The notes under the pieces were generated by a model. The model had not been told where the DNA came from, made no database searches, and saw only the letters and a program-made list of their open reading frames with translations. A stretch of DNA of 64,000 nucleotides from Novosphingobium sp. (lineage in GTDB: Bacteria; Pseudomonadota; Alphaproteobacteria; Sphingomonadales; Sphingomonadaceae), in assembly GCF_027489515.1 (NCBI RefSeq), contig NZ_JAIXZS010000021.1:1-64000 (forward strand). The letters are read 5' to 3'. Below are positions 27,550 through 36,331 of the stretch, piece after piece. The stretch's first letter is position 1. Each line of letters opens with the position of its first letter. A program made the translations under genes and the position numbers.

Positions 27550-28037
27550 AACCGCGCCGCATTCCAGCGCCGCAGCACGGTGCGGTGCGAAAGCCCCATT
27601 GCCGCCACCGTCTCTTCCACGCTCATGCCCAGCATGAAGCGCAGTTCCACGATCCGGGCGTGTTCTGCCGAATGGCTGGCCAGCTCGGTCAGCACGCGGT
27701 CGAGGTCTTCGATGTTCACCAGCCCTTGCGCCGGATCATCGGGAAAGACGGTCATCATCGCCACCGCCTGCCGCTTTTTCGCGGCCTGCTTGCGCGCTTC
27801 GTCGATCAGGACCTGTCGCATCGTTCGCGCGGCATAAGCGAGCATGTGGCCGGCGCCGGTGACCCCCGAAAGATCGGAGCGCAGCAGGCGGATCGCAGCT
27901 TCGTTGGCAAGCTCGGTCGGCTGGATCACCTGCCCCGCACCGTCGCCCAGCAGGATGCGCCGCGCCATGCGCCGCATGTCGCCGTAGCAGGCGTTGAGCA
28001 GGTCCTGGGAGGGCAGCGTTTCGGGGATCTCGTGCAA
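27519..28037 (-). CDS. ECF-type RNA polymerase sigma factor (start TTG at 28037 is a guess)
   Basis: VIQPTELANEAAIRLLRSDLSG...AARTMRQVLIDEARKQAAKKR and region 4 HARIVELRFMLGMSVEETVAAMGLSHRTVLRRWNAARLWLLERL; overlaps the kinase gene. Confidence 0.85.
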   Translation of the reverse strand: MHEIPETLPSQDLLNACYGDMRRMARRILLGDGAGQVIQPTELANEAAIRLLRSDLSGVTGAGHMLAYAARTMRQVLIDEARKQAAKKRQAVAMMTVFPDDPAQGLVNIEDLDRVLTELASHSAEHARIVELRFMLGMSVEETVAAMGLSHRTVLRRWNAARLWLLERLEPA

Positions 28038-28069
28038 ACCGTCCGCTCCGCCAGGGTCCCTTTCGCCGC

Positions 28070-28537
28070 TCAGTCGTCCAGTGGCACGCCGGGAAGCTGC
28101 TTGGCGGTGCGGATCGTCAGCGAAGTCTTCACGCTCGCCACATTGGGCGCGGGCGTCAGCTTGCTGGTGAGGAATTCCTGGAAGCTCTGCAGATCGCGGC
28201 TGACGATCTTGAGGATAAAATCGATCTCGCCGTTGAGCATGTGGCACTCGCGCACTTCGGGCAGCGTGCGCATGTGGTCCTCGAACTGGCGCAGCGATTC
28301 CTCGGCCTGGCTCTTCAGGCTGACGAGCGCGAAAACAGTGATCGCAAAGCCCAGCTTCGAGGGATCGAGCTCGGCATGGTAGCCCCTGATCACGCCCGCT
28401 TCCTCGAGCGCGCGCACCCGCCGCAGGCAGGGCGGCGCGGTGAGGCCGACGCGCTGCGCCAGCTCGACATTCGTCACGCGCCCTTCATCCTGCAATTCGG
28501 CGAGCAGACGCCGATCGATCCCGTCGAGAGTTGCCAT
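28070..28537 (-). CDS. Lrp/AsnC family transcriptional regulator
   Basis: MATLDGIDRRLLAELQDEGRVTNVELAQRVGLTAPPCLRRVRALEEAGVIRGYHAELDPSKLG. Confidence 0.95.
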   Translation of the reverse strand: MATLDGIDRRLLAELQDEGRVTNVELAQRVGLTAPPCLRRVRALEEAGVIRGYHAELDPSKLGFAITVFALVSLKSQAEESLRQFEDHMRTLPEVRECHMLNGEIDFILKIVSRDLQSFQEFLTSKLTPAPNVASVKTSLTIRTAKQLPGVPLDD

Positions 28538-28826
28538 GGTTCGCTTTGTGCCCTGCGTGCGCTCGAGTATTTCAGTCTGGACCGATTGGTTAACACCGCC
28601 TCTTGCCATGCCACCCGTTCTGGCGGCATGCAGGGGGCTATCTCGCCAATCTTGGTAACTTTCCACACCTTGTGTGGCAGCCGCCGATAATTTTGTTGTT
28701 TAATATCGCAATCGTCCCACAATGCAACGCAATCAACAGACCCCTTCCCGCCCTCCCGCATTTTGTTAGGGTCCCGGTAACCACACCGGCGCACCACGCC
28801 GCACGTCGCCTTTGCTCGGAGAATGC

Positions 28827-30632
28827 ATGATTGTCGACGATCGCCTCGATACCGTGCTGCGCACCGTCGCGGCCGGTCCGGGTGCGATTTCGACGCAGAT
28901 GCGCCAGTTGCTCGACCTCCTTGGCCGCACCCCTGCCGAACGCTGGACCGAGCAGCACATTGCGGCGCTGGCGCGGCTCGATTCGCTGAGCGCCGCACTG
29001 GGCGAAAACGCGAGTGCATCCCTTATCGCGGCCTCCACCCTGCGTTCACCAATCCTCGTCGAACATTTTGCCGATGCCGGTCCCAGAGTGGCACTCGCAG
29101 CAATCACTTCCGCCCGTCTGCAGCCGCGTGAATGGCTCCAGCTCATTCCCGATCTTCCGGTTCAGGCGCGCGGGTTCCTGCGCCATCGCCGCGATCTCGG
29201 GCCGGAGGTCGAACAACTGCTCGCGCGGCTCGGCATCACCGATTTCGCACTGCCGCTGCCGCCGGGCTACGCGCACGAAACGCCCGCCGAAGCGCGGGTC
29301 GTCCCCTCGCACCCGATCGCCCCCCCTCTCCAGATCACTACGCCCCAGATCACTACGCAAAGAATCGTTCCAACTCTGCCTGCCGATGAAGCCGCCCAGC
29401 CGGCCGGCGAGGGCATCGGCGCGATCATCGCCCGGATTGAGGCGTTCCGCCGCGCGCGTGAGGCGCCGGCCGGCGCGCGCCTGCAGGGCAGTGATCCGTC
29501 GGGCACGGTGCAGAGCCACCTGCCCTTCGCCGACGAATTGCACGCCGCGTCGCCGGCCGTCACCACCGTCGATCTCACGCTCGATGCCGATGGCACGGTG
29601 ATTGCCGCCCCTGCTGCGCTCGCCGCCGCGCTCGTCGGGCTGCGGCCCTTTGCCGCCGATCCCGATGCGCCGGTCACCTGCGATCCCGCCACCTTCAGCG
29701 CCGCCCGCGCGCGCCTTCCGGTGATCGCCGGCCGATTGGACCTTGAAGGACCAGCCGCTGTCGAAGGCGCCTGGCGGATCGACGCAGTGCCGAGCTTTGT
29801 CCCCGAAAGCGGCCATTTCCTCGGCTGGCACGCCCGCCTGCGCCGCCCGCCGACGCAAGATACCGCCACGCTCCCGGCCGCCAACGACGACGAGGCCGCG
29901 CGCAGCACTGATCGTCTGCGCCAGATGCTGCACGAGCTGCGCACGCCGATCAACGCGATCCAGGGCTTCGCCGAGCTGATCCAGCAGCAGTTGCTCGGAC
30001 CGACGCCGCATCAGTATCGCAGTCTTGCCGCAGGCATTGCCTCCGATGCCGCACGCATGCTGGCCGGGTTCGAGGATGTGGAGCGGTTGGCACTGCTCGA
30101 ATCCGCGCCTGCACAGGCTGCCGGCGCGAGCAGCGGAGAGACCGATCTCACCGCCCTGCTCGCCCGGCTCATCGCGCAGCTCGATCCGCTGCTCGCCCCG
30201 CGCGAGGCGGTGCTGTCGCACGATCTGCCCGATGGTCCACTCCCTGTTGCGGTCCCGGCCGAAGAGCTTGAGCGCACCTTGTGGCGGCTGCTCTCGCTCA
30301 TCGCCAGCGCCGCCGCGCCCGGCGAACGCATGGGGCTCTCGCTGCGCGTCGGCGCGGGCCCGCACGGCTATGCCGTGCGCCTGGTCCTGCCGCTGCCTGC
30401 CCCGCTCGCCGCCCCGGCTGAAGCGGCCCCGCTGCTGGTTGCCGATAGCCTTGCCAGCCCCGGCGGCATGCTTGGAAGCGGCTTCGGCCTCCGTCTCTGT
30501 GCGGCGGAGCTGCGCGCAGCTGGCGGCCTGATGGTGCGCGATGGGGCAAGGCTCGACATCACGCTGCCGCTCTTGACCACCGCGCGCCATGCACCTAGCC
30601 AAATGGGCATAGGCGGCGGACAAGCCGGCTAA
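28827..30632 (+). CDS. Sensor histidine kinase-like protein (HisKA; ATPase domain appears divergent)
   Basis: H-box LRQMLHELRTPINAIQGFAELIQQQ; G-box-like GSGFGLRLCAAELRAAGG; start ATG (MIVDDRLDTVL). Confidence 0.8.
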   Translation: MIVDDRLDTVLRTVAAGPGAISTQMRQLLDLLGRTPAERWTEQHIAALARLDSLSAALGENASASLIAASTLRSPILVEHFADAGPRVALAAITSARLQPREWLQLIPDLPVQARGFLRHRRDLGPEVEQLLARLGITDFALPLPPGYAHETPAEARVVPSHPIAPPLQITTPQITTQRIVPTLPADEAAQPAGEGIGAIIARIEAFRRAREAPAGARLQGSDPSGTVQSHLPFADELHAASPAVTTVDLTLDADGTVIAAPAALAAALVGLRPFAADPDAPVTCDPATFSAARARLPVIAGRLDLEGPAAVEGAWRIDAVPSFVPESGHFLGWHARLRRPPTQDTATLPAANDDEAARSTDRLRQMLHELRTPINAIQGFAELIQQQLLGPTPHQYRSLAAGIASDAARMLAGFEDVERLALLESAPAQAAGASSGETDLTALLARLIAQLDPLLAPREAVLSHDLPDGPLPVAVPAEELERTLWRLLSLIASAAAPGERMGLSLRVGAGPHGYAVRLVLPLPAPLAAPAEAAPLLVADSLASPGGMLGSGFGLRLCAAELRAAGGLMVRDGARLDITLPLLTTARHAPSQMGIGGGQAG

Positions 30633-30648
30633 GGGGATATTCTGAGGC

Positions 30649-31650
30649 GTGGCTCAGCCGAACATTCTTGATGTGCCGGAGGCGAGGCAGCATGTGCGCT
30701 TCGCACCGGGCTTCGGGCAGCGCTTCATCGTGACGGTCGATACCGAGGAGGAGTTCGACTGGACCCAGCCGCTCGGCCGCACCGGTCACGGCCTCAGCCA
30801 CGTGCCGCGCCTCGCCCGATTCCAGCAGTTCTGCGAAGGGATGGGTGTCGCCCCGATCTATCTGATCGACTATCCGATCGCGACCGATCCGGCTGCGGTC
30901 GAGGCTTTGGGCGACGCTGTTGCCAAGGGCCGTGCTGAAATCGGTGTGCAGCTCCACCCCTGGGTCAACCCGCCGCATGATGAGGACGTCACCGTCTTCA
31001 ACAGCTATGCAGGCAACCTGCCACCCGTCCTCGAAGCGGCCAAGTTCAACACCTTGCGCGATGCGATCGAGCGCGCCTTCGGCAAGGCCCCGCTGATCTA
31101 TCGCGCCGGCCGCTACGGCATCGGACCCGCCAGCGCCGAAATCCTCAAGAGCGCCGGCCTCGCGATCGATACCTCGGTGCGCGCGCGCTTCGATTACAGC
31201 GCAAGCGGCGGCCCCAGCTTCAACGATCACCCCGTCGTGCCGTGGTGGGTCGATCAGCCTGGCGGGCTTATGGAGCTTCCGCTCACCACCGTGTTCTGGG
31301 GCATGCTGCGCCAGCAGGGACCGATGCTTTATCCCGCAATGTGGCGCATGCCCAAGCTGCGTGGCCTTCTTGCGCGGCTGGCACTGCTCGAACGCATTCC
31401 GCTCACCCCCGAAGGCGTGAGCATCGAGGAGGCGATCAAGGGCATCGACATCGCACTCGATGATGGCCTGCCCGTCCTCGTCTTCTCGTTCCACAGCCCC
31501 TCGCTGCGGCCCGGCCTCACGCCTTATGTGCGCGACGAGGGCGGCCTCGATCAGCTCTACGACTGGTGGCGCGCTGTCTTCGCCTATCTCCGCAAGCGCG
31601 GGATCCGCCCGGCCGGCGTTGCCGATATCATGGCCGGCGTGGAGGTCTGA
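30649..31650 (+). CDS. Polysaccharide deacetylase family protein (WalW-like)
   Basis: RFIVTVDTEEEFDWTQPLGRTGHGLSHVPRLARFQQFCEGMGVAPIYLIDYPIA; YRAGRYGIGPASAEIL. Confidence 0.82.
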   Translation: MAQPNILDVPEARQHVRFAPGFGQRFIVTVDTEEEFDWTQPLGRTGHGLSHVPRLARFQQFCEGMGVAPIYLIDYPIATDPAAVEALGDAVAKGRAEIGVQLHPWVNPPHDEDVTVFNSYAGNLPPVLEAAKFNTLRDAIERAFGKAPLIYRAGRYGIGPASAEILKSAGLAIDTSVRARFDYSASGGPSFNDHPVVPWWVDQPGGLMELPLTTVFWGMLRQQGPMLYPAMWRMPKLRGLLARLALLERIPLTPEGVSIEEAIKGIDIALDDGLPVLVFSFHSPSLRPGLTPYVRDEGGLDQLYDWWRAVFAYLRKRGIRPAGVADIMAGVEV

Positions 31651-31698
31651 CCCCCGCTTGCCAATCGCCCGGCGCCGCACTAACCGGACAGGCAAGGT

Positions 31699-31774
31699 GG
31701 GCCTGTAGCTCAGCGGTTAGAGCTGGCCGCTCATAACGGCTAGGTCGCGGGTTCGAATCCTGCCGGGCCCACCA
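31699..31774 (+). tRNA. tRNA-Ile (anticodon CAT, presumptive lysidine-modified Ile2)
   Basis: GGGCCTGTAGCTCAGCGGTTAGAGCTGGCCGCTCATAACGGCTAGGTCGCGGGTTCGAATCCTGCCGGGCCCACCA folds as a cloverleaf; anticodon-loop context resembles E. coli Ile2. Confidence 0.9.
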
Positions 31775-31831
31775 ATCCGAAGTCCCGTTGAGGATTTCTG
31801 GACACCCCTCGCAATCGCGAGTTCACTGAGC

Positions 31832-33235
31832 TCAGCCTCGCAGCCCTGTCAGCACCGCCGGGGCAATCGCAGGGCTTTCCAGGCTCGCCACCGGCCAGGC
31901 GCAGTAATCTGCGGCATAATAGGCGCTCGGACGGTGGTTGCCCGAAATCCCTACTCCGCCGAACGGCGCCGAGGACGCGGCGCCGTTGGTCGGCCGGTTC
32001 CAGTTGACCACGCCTGCGCGGCTCGCAGCCCAGAAGCTGCGGTAGAGCGCCTCGTCGCCGCCGATCAGGCTCGCGGCAAGGCCAAAGCGTGTGGCGTTCG
32101 CCGCCGCAACGGCGGCCTCGAAATCGGCAACACGGATCACCTGCAGCACGGGTCCGAAGATTTCCTCGTCGGGCACGGCAAGGCCCGTCACATCGATCAT
32201 CGCGGGCGATAGCAGCGGTGTGCCCTCACGCAGCCGCTTGAGCGGACGGATCACCGTGCCGCCCATCGCCACCAGCGCCTCCCACGCCCGTACGACGCGC
32301 GCCGCCGCATTCAGATCGACCACCGGGCCCATGAACGGCGCGGGCTCGTCGAACGGTCCGCCCACGATGATGCGGTCGGCCAGCGCCGCGATCGCCGCGA
32401 TCAGCGCATCGCCCTGCGGCCCCACGATCAGCCGCCGCGCGCAGGTGCAGCGCTGGCCGGCGGAGAGAAACGCCGATTGCACAACAAGTGAGGCAGCTGC
32501 TTCGACATCGCCCTCAGCGATGTCCCAGGCGATAAGGGGGTTGTTGCCGCCAGTCTCGATGGCAAGGATCCGGTCGGGCCGCGCCGCAAAAGCCTGGTGC
32601 AGCGCGAGGCCGGTGTTCGAGGAGCCGGTGAACAGCAGTCCATCAAGCTCCGCATGCGCTGCCAGCGCGCGGCCGGTATCGGCGCGGCCCTGCGTCACCA
32701 CCAGTACGCCTTCGGGCAGGCCAGCCTCGGTCCATAGCCCGGCCATGTAGGCGCCTGAGGCAGGGGTCAGTTCGGAAGGCTTGAACACCACCGCATTGCC
32801 CGCCAGCAGCGCAGGCACGATATGGCCGTTGGGCAGGTGCGCCGGGAAATTGTAGGGCCCCAGCACCGCCAGCACACCATGCGGCTTGTGACGCAGCGCC
32901 TGCGGCACGCCCGCCGCTTCGCCAAAGCGCTCGCCCGCGCGTTCGGCCTGCGCGGTAATCGAGATCGCCACCTTGGCCGCCACGGTGCCGACTTCGGTGC
33001 GTGCTTCCCACAGCGGCTTGCCCGTCTCGCGCGCGATGACCGCGGCAAATTCCTCGGCATGGGCTTTGACCACCTCGGCATAGCGCTCGGCAATCGCAAT
33101 ACGCTCCGCCAGCGGACGCACCGCCCAGGCCCCCTGCGCCGCGCGCGCCGCGCGCACCGCCGCATCGACATCCGCGTCCTCGCCCTGCCACACCACGTCG
33201 CCGGTCATAGGGTTGGTGGAAGTCCAGGTCGTCAT
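31832..33235 (-). CDS. astD: N-succinylglutamate 5-semialdehyde dehydrogenase
   Basis: MTTWTSTNPMTGDVVWQG...GPYNFPAHLPNGHIVPALLAGNAVVFKPSELTP...LFTGSSNTG...SAGQRCTCARRLI. Confidence 0.9.
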   Translation of the reverse strand: MTTWTSTNPMTGDVVWQGEDADVDAAVRAARAAQGAWAVRPLAERIAIAERYAEVVKAHAEEFAAVIARETGKPLWEARTEVGTVAAKVAISITAQAERAGERFGEAAGVPQALRHKPHGVLAVLGPYNFPAHLPNGHIVPALLAGNAVVFKPSELTPASGAYMAGLWTEAGLPEGVLVVTQGRADTGRALAAHAELDGLLFTGSSNTGLALHQAFAARPDRILAIETGGNNPLIAWDIAEGDVEAAASLVVQSAFLSAGQRCTCARRLIVGPQGDALIAAIAALADRIIVGGPFDEPAPFMGPVVDLNAAARVVRAWEALVAMGGTVIRPLKRLREGTPLLSPAMIDVTGLAVPDEEIFGPVLQVIRVADFEAAVAAANATRFGLAASLIGGDEALYRSFWAASRAGVVNWNRPTNGAASSAPFGGVGISGNHRPSAYYAADYCAWPVASLESPAIAPAVLTGLRG

Positions 33236-33315
33236 GGTCGCTCCTCGCATGCGTGCCGCTAGGGATTGTTCGCCGCCCAGTTGGGGGAGCCCCGCGCGAA
33301 GGTCAACCGGTCGTC

Positions 33316-33498
33316 TCAATCCTTGTTAAGCGGCTTTGCGCCGGTACGTATGACCCAGCGCCCGTCGGCGCGCTTTTCCAGCTCGCGCCCACAGACGCGG
33401 CACGGTCCGACCTTGAGATGCCCATCATACCGCACATCACGGCGCGAAGGCGCATGCCTCCCGAACAGGCACCCGATGCGACTCAGAAAACTAGCCAT
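33316..33498 (-). CDS. Small zinc-ribbon-like protein (60 aa)
   Basis: MASFLSRIGCLFGRHAPSRRDVRYDGHLKVGPCRVCGRELEKRADGRWVIRTGAKPLNKD; C and CxxC pattern. Confidence 0.6.
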   Translation of the reverse strand: MASFLSRIGCLFGRHAPSRRDVRYDGHLKVGPCRVCGRELEKRADGRWVIRTGAKPLNKD

Positions 33499-33663
33499 AG
33501 TAAGGAAAACTCCATCACGTCCGGCCTCGTCGCCATAGCCGGTCGTTAGGGCCGCTTGGCACGTATGGTTGATTCTACCAAGGTGTGTTTCGCCAAACCT
33601 GAACCCACGGTCCGAGATTGCGCCTTGCCGCCCCACCCCTGCTTGCTCTAGGGCTCGCCCCGT

Positions 33664-33740
<77 letters not shown>

Positions 33741-33813
33741 CAAACCCCGGAAACACTCGGTCTCGATCGCATCGCAGGCGCAGGATCGGAGAGCTGCACG
33801 CTATCGTGTGTGG

Positions 33814-34809
33814 CTAGGCTGCGGCCACGCGGGGGGCATGGCGGTCAAGGAATGCTGCGAACAATGTCGGCCAGTACCCGGCTGGCGCGTTTGCGGGGCC
33901 TATTCCGAAACCATGCCCGCCTTCCTCGAACAGATGCAGCTCTGCAGGGCGGCGTGCCTCGCGCAAGGCATCGAGGAACAACATCGTGTTCTGGTAGGGT
34001 ACCGCCTCGTCGTCGAACGAATGAACCAGGAATGTCGGCGGAGTCATGGCGTTCACGTGAAGCGCAGGCGAACGGCGGGTGACCAGTTCCGGCGTCGGAG
34101 CTGGCCCCAGCAGGTTCTGTGCGGAGAGCGGATGGGTATGCGGCGGCGTGGCGGCAATGACTGGATAGATGAGGCCTGCGCTGTGCGGGCGCGCGTCGAG
34201 CGCATCGGCCCTGTCACGAGGGGCATAGACCTGGTCCGCCGCGGCGGTGATCAGCGAAGCCGCGAGGTGCCCGCCAGCGGAGAAACCCAGCACGGCAACA
34301 GTCGCAGGGTCGATCCCGAAGCCGGCCGCACCGGCGCGGATCACGCGCATCGCCCGCTGCGCATCCTGCAGCGGCACATCGGCACGGTTCGCCCAGCCCT
34401 CTGCGGGCAAGCGATAGACCAGCACGAACACGGTATAGCCGTGCGCAGTCATCACCCGCGCGACATCGGTGCCTTCGTTGCGGATTGAAATGAATGTGTA
34501 GGCGCCGCCCGGAATCACAAGAAGGGCACGGCCATTGCTCTGCGCCGGGCGGAACACCCTGAGTTCGGGCCGGACGACACCGGTAATGAAGGCGGGATCG
34601 AGCGTCGTGGAGCGGACCGGAGGTTTAGCGGGCGCCCCGGGCGGCGCATCCGGCCACAGGGGGATCGCCTCGGCAGCGGTCCATTCGGGCGGAAGTGGGC
34701 CGCCCCCGGCGGGGATTTCAAGTGCGGCGCGGGAAGCCAGGGCTGGTGCCGGCATCAGCAGCGCACCGCTCCCCAGCAGGACCTGCCTGCGGTTGACTGG
34801 CACATCCAT
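33814..34809 (-). CDS. Alpha/beta hydrolase (BD-FAE / xylan-esterase-like) with twin-arginine leader
   Basis: MDVPVNRRQVLLGSGALLMPAPALA leader; ALLVIPGGAYTFIS, VLGFSAGGHLAASL, GGHGFGIG. Confidence 0.88.
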   Translation of the reverse strand: MDVPVNRRQVLLGSGALLMPAPALASRAALEIPAGGGPLPPEWTAAEAIPLWPDAPPGAPAKPPVRSTTLDPAFITGVVRPELRVFRPAQSNGRALLVIPGGAYTFISIRNEGTDVARVMTAHGYTVFVLVYRLPAEGWANRADVPLQDAQRAMRVIRAGAAGFGIDPATVAVLGFSAGGHLAASLITAAADQVYAPRDRADALDARPHSAGLIYPVIAATPPHTHPLSAQNLLGPAPTPELVTRRSPALHVNAMTPPTFLVHSFDDEAVPYQNTMLFLDALREARRPAELHLFEEGGHGFGIGPANAPAGYWPTLFAAFLDRHAPRVAAA

Positions 34810-34962
34810 GGCATTCTCCCGTTCCTGTCTGCGCACCCGCCAGCCTTTGTGCACGTGCCAGCCAGCCACGCGCGCATCATGGCGAGAAGCGGCCCACCGC
34901 GCCACCGGATCGTTGCATGATGCGCTGCCTGACGAGATGCTTGGAACACGGCAAACTGATGA

Positions 34963-34978
34963 TTGCGTAATCGATTGC
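34963..34978. promoter_or_regulatory. LacI-type operator site A
   Basis: TTGCGTAATCGATTGC in the divergent region 34809/35102. Confidence 0.65.
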
Positions 34979-35101
34979 TCTTCCCTACACTTCAGGGTAC
35001 GGCATGGCCAGCGGTTTTCGGGCCGGCATCCCGGGGAAGTGTCTGTTTGCAAGGATTTGCGGGCACGGCACAGCCAAGGCAGGCAGCATGAGGGACAGGG
35101 A

Positions 35102-36280
35102 ATGACGGCAGCGAAGGTCAAGGATCCGGAACCCGCGCCGAACATGCAATCGCGCGTCTCCGCTCGCCGCTGGACCTCGGCGGATCTTGGCTTGCTGCCC
35201 GTCGGCGCCGACACCACAATTCCGCCTTTCGCCCGCGACAACAGCGCGCGGATCGACGGTTTCGATCTGTGGGACATGTGGCCGGTGGAGCATCCGGATG
35301 GCCAGTTGCCTCGCTTCGACGGCGCCTCGCTATGGATGGTGCTGGCCGCGCCCGCCGGCGCGGACCCTGATGCGCGCCATGCCATCGCGCGCATTCATCT
35401 GCTTTCCGGGAAGAACGGTGCGTGGACCGTCCATGGCCCCGTCTTCCCCGATGGCTTCACGCCGGGAAGCCGCGAATGGTCGGGCTCGGCGGTGCTGGAG
35501 CTGCAAAGCAACACGCTTACGGTCTTCTTCACGGCTGCCGGCCGGCGCGCCTTTTCGGGGCCGAGCTTCGAGCAACGCCTGTTCCAGGCCCACTGCCAGT
35601 TTGCGCATGCAGATGGTGCCTTCATCCTCTCCGGCTGGACCGATCTTGCGGAATCGATTGTTGCCGATGAGCAAGACTATCGCCGCGCCAACCAGACAGA
35701 GGGCCGCGCGGGCGAAATCCTCGGCTTTCGCGATCCTGCCTGGTTCCGCGATCCGGCAACCGGTCAGGCCTATCTGTTCTTCACCGGCTCCTCGGCCCGC
35801 TCCACCGCGCAGTGGACTGGCGTGATCGGCGTCGCAGCGCTGGACGCGGCAGAGGCATGGCATCTCCTCCCGCCCGTGATCGACGCATCCGGCCTCAACA
35901 ACGAGCTGGAGAGGCCCCATATGCGCTGGGTCGATGGCCACTATTACCTGTTCTGGTCGACTCAGGCGAAAGTCTTCGCACCCAGCACGTCCCCGGCACC
36001 GAGCGGACTTTATGGCGCGGTGGCGCCTTCCCCGCTCGGGCCGTTCACCTTGCTCAATGGATCAGGCCTTGTCGCGGCAACGCCGGCCGAGGCGCCCGCG
36101 CAGGAATACAGCTGGTGGGTGATGGACGACCTCAGCGTGATCGGGTTCGCCGATTATCCCGGCCTTGCCGATCCAGCCGTGCTTGCCGACGCAGCCCAGC
36201 GCCGCGCCCACTTCGCCGGATACCCCGCGCCGTTCTTCCACATCGCGCTTGATGGCGCCTCGTCGAAGGTCGTCCGCTAG
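35102..36280 (+). CDS. Glycoside hydrolase family 68 (levansucrase/inulosucrase-like), no Sec leader
   Basis: WDMWPVEH (nucleophile Asp), EWSGSAVL, FRDPAWFRD (RDP motif), NNELERPHMRW (acid/base Glu), YLFWSTQ. Confidence 0.88.
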   Translation: MTAAKVKDPEPAPNMQSRVSARRWTSADLGLLPVGADTTIPPFARDNSARIDGFDLWDMWPVEHPDGQLPRFDGASLWMVLAAPAGADPDARHAIARIHLLSGKNGAWTVHGPVFPDGFTPGSREWSGSAVLELQSNTLTVFFTAAGRRAFSGPSFEQRLFQAHCQFAHADGAFILSGWTDLAESIVADEQDYRRANQTEGRAGEILGFRDPAWFRDPATGQAYLFFTGSSARSTAQWTGVIGVAALDAAEAWHLLPPVIDASGLNNELERPHMRWVDGHYYLFWSTQAKVFAPSTSPAPSGLYGAVAPSPLGPFTLLNGSGLVAATPAEAPAQEYSWWVMDDLSVIGFADYPGLADPAVLADAAQRRAHFAGYPAPFFHIALDGASSKVVR

Positions 36281-36331
36281 AGCGCTTTCCGACCAATCTG
36301 GCTCACCGTGATTGGTCGGAAAGCGCTCTAG
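36277..36331. terminator. 21-bp perfect inverted repeat with 13-nt loop between convergent genes (candidate bidirectional terminator)
   Basis: CTAGAGCGCTTTCCGACCAAT (36277-36297) / ATTGGTCGGAAAGCGCTCTAG (36311-36331); arms contain both stop codons. Confidence 0.75.
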
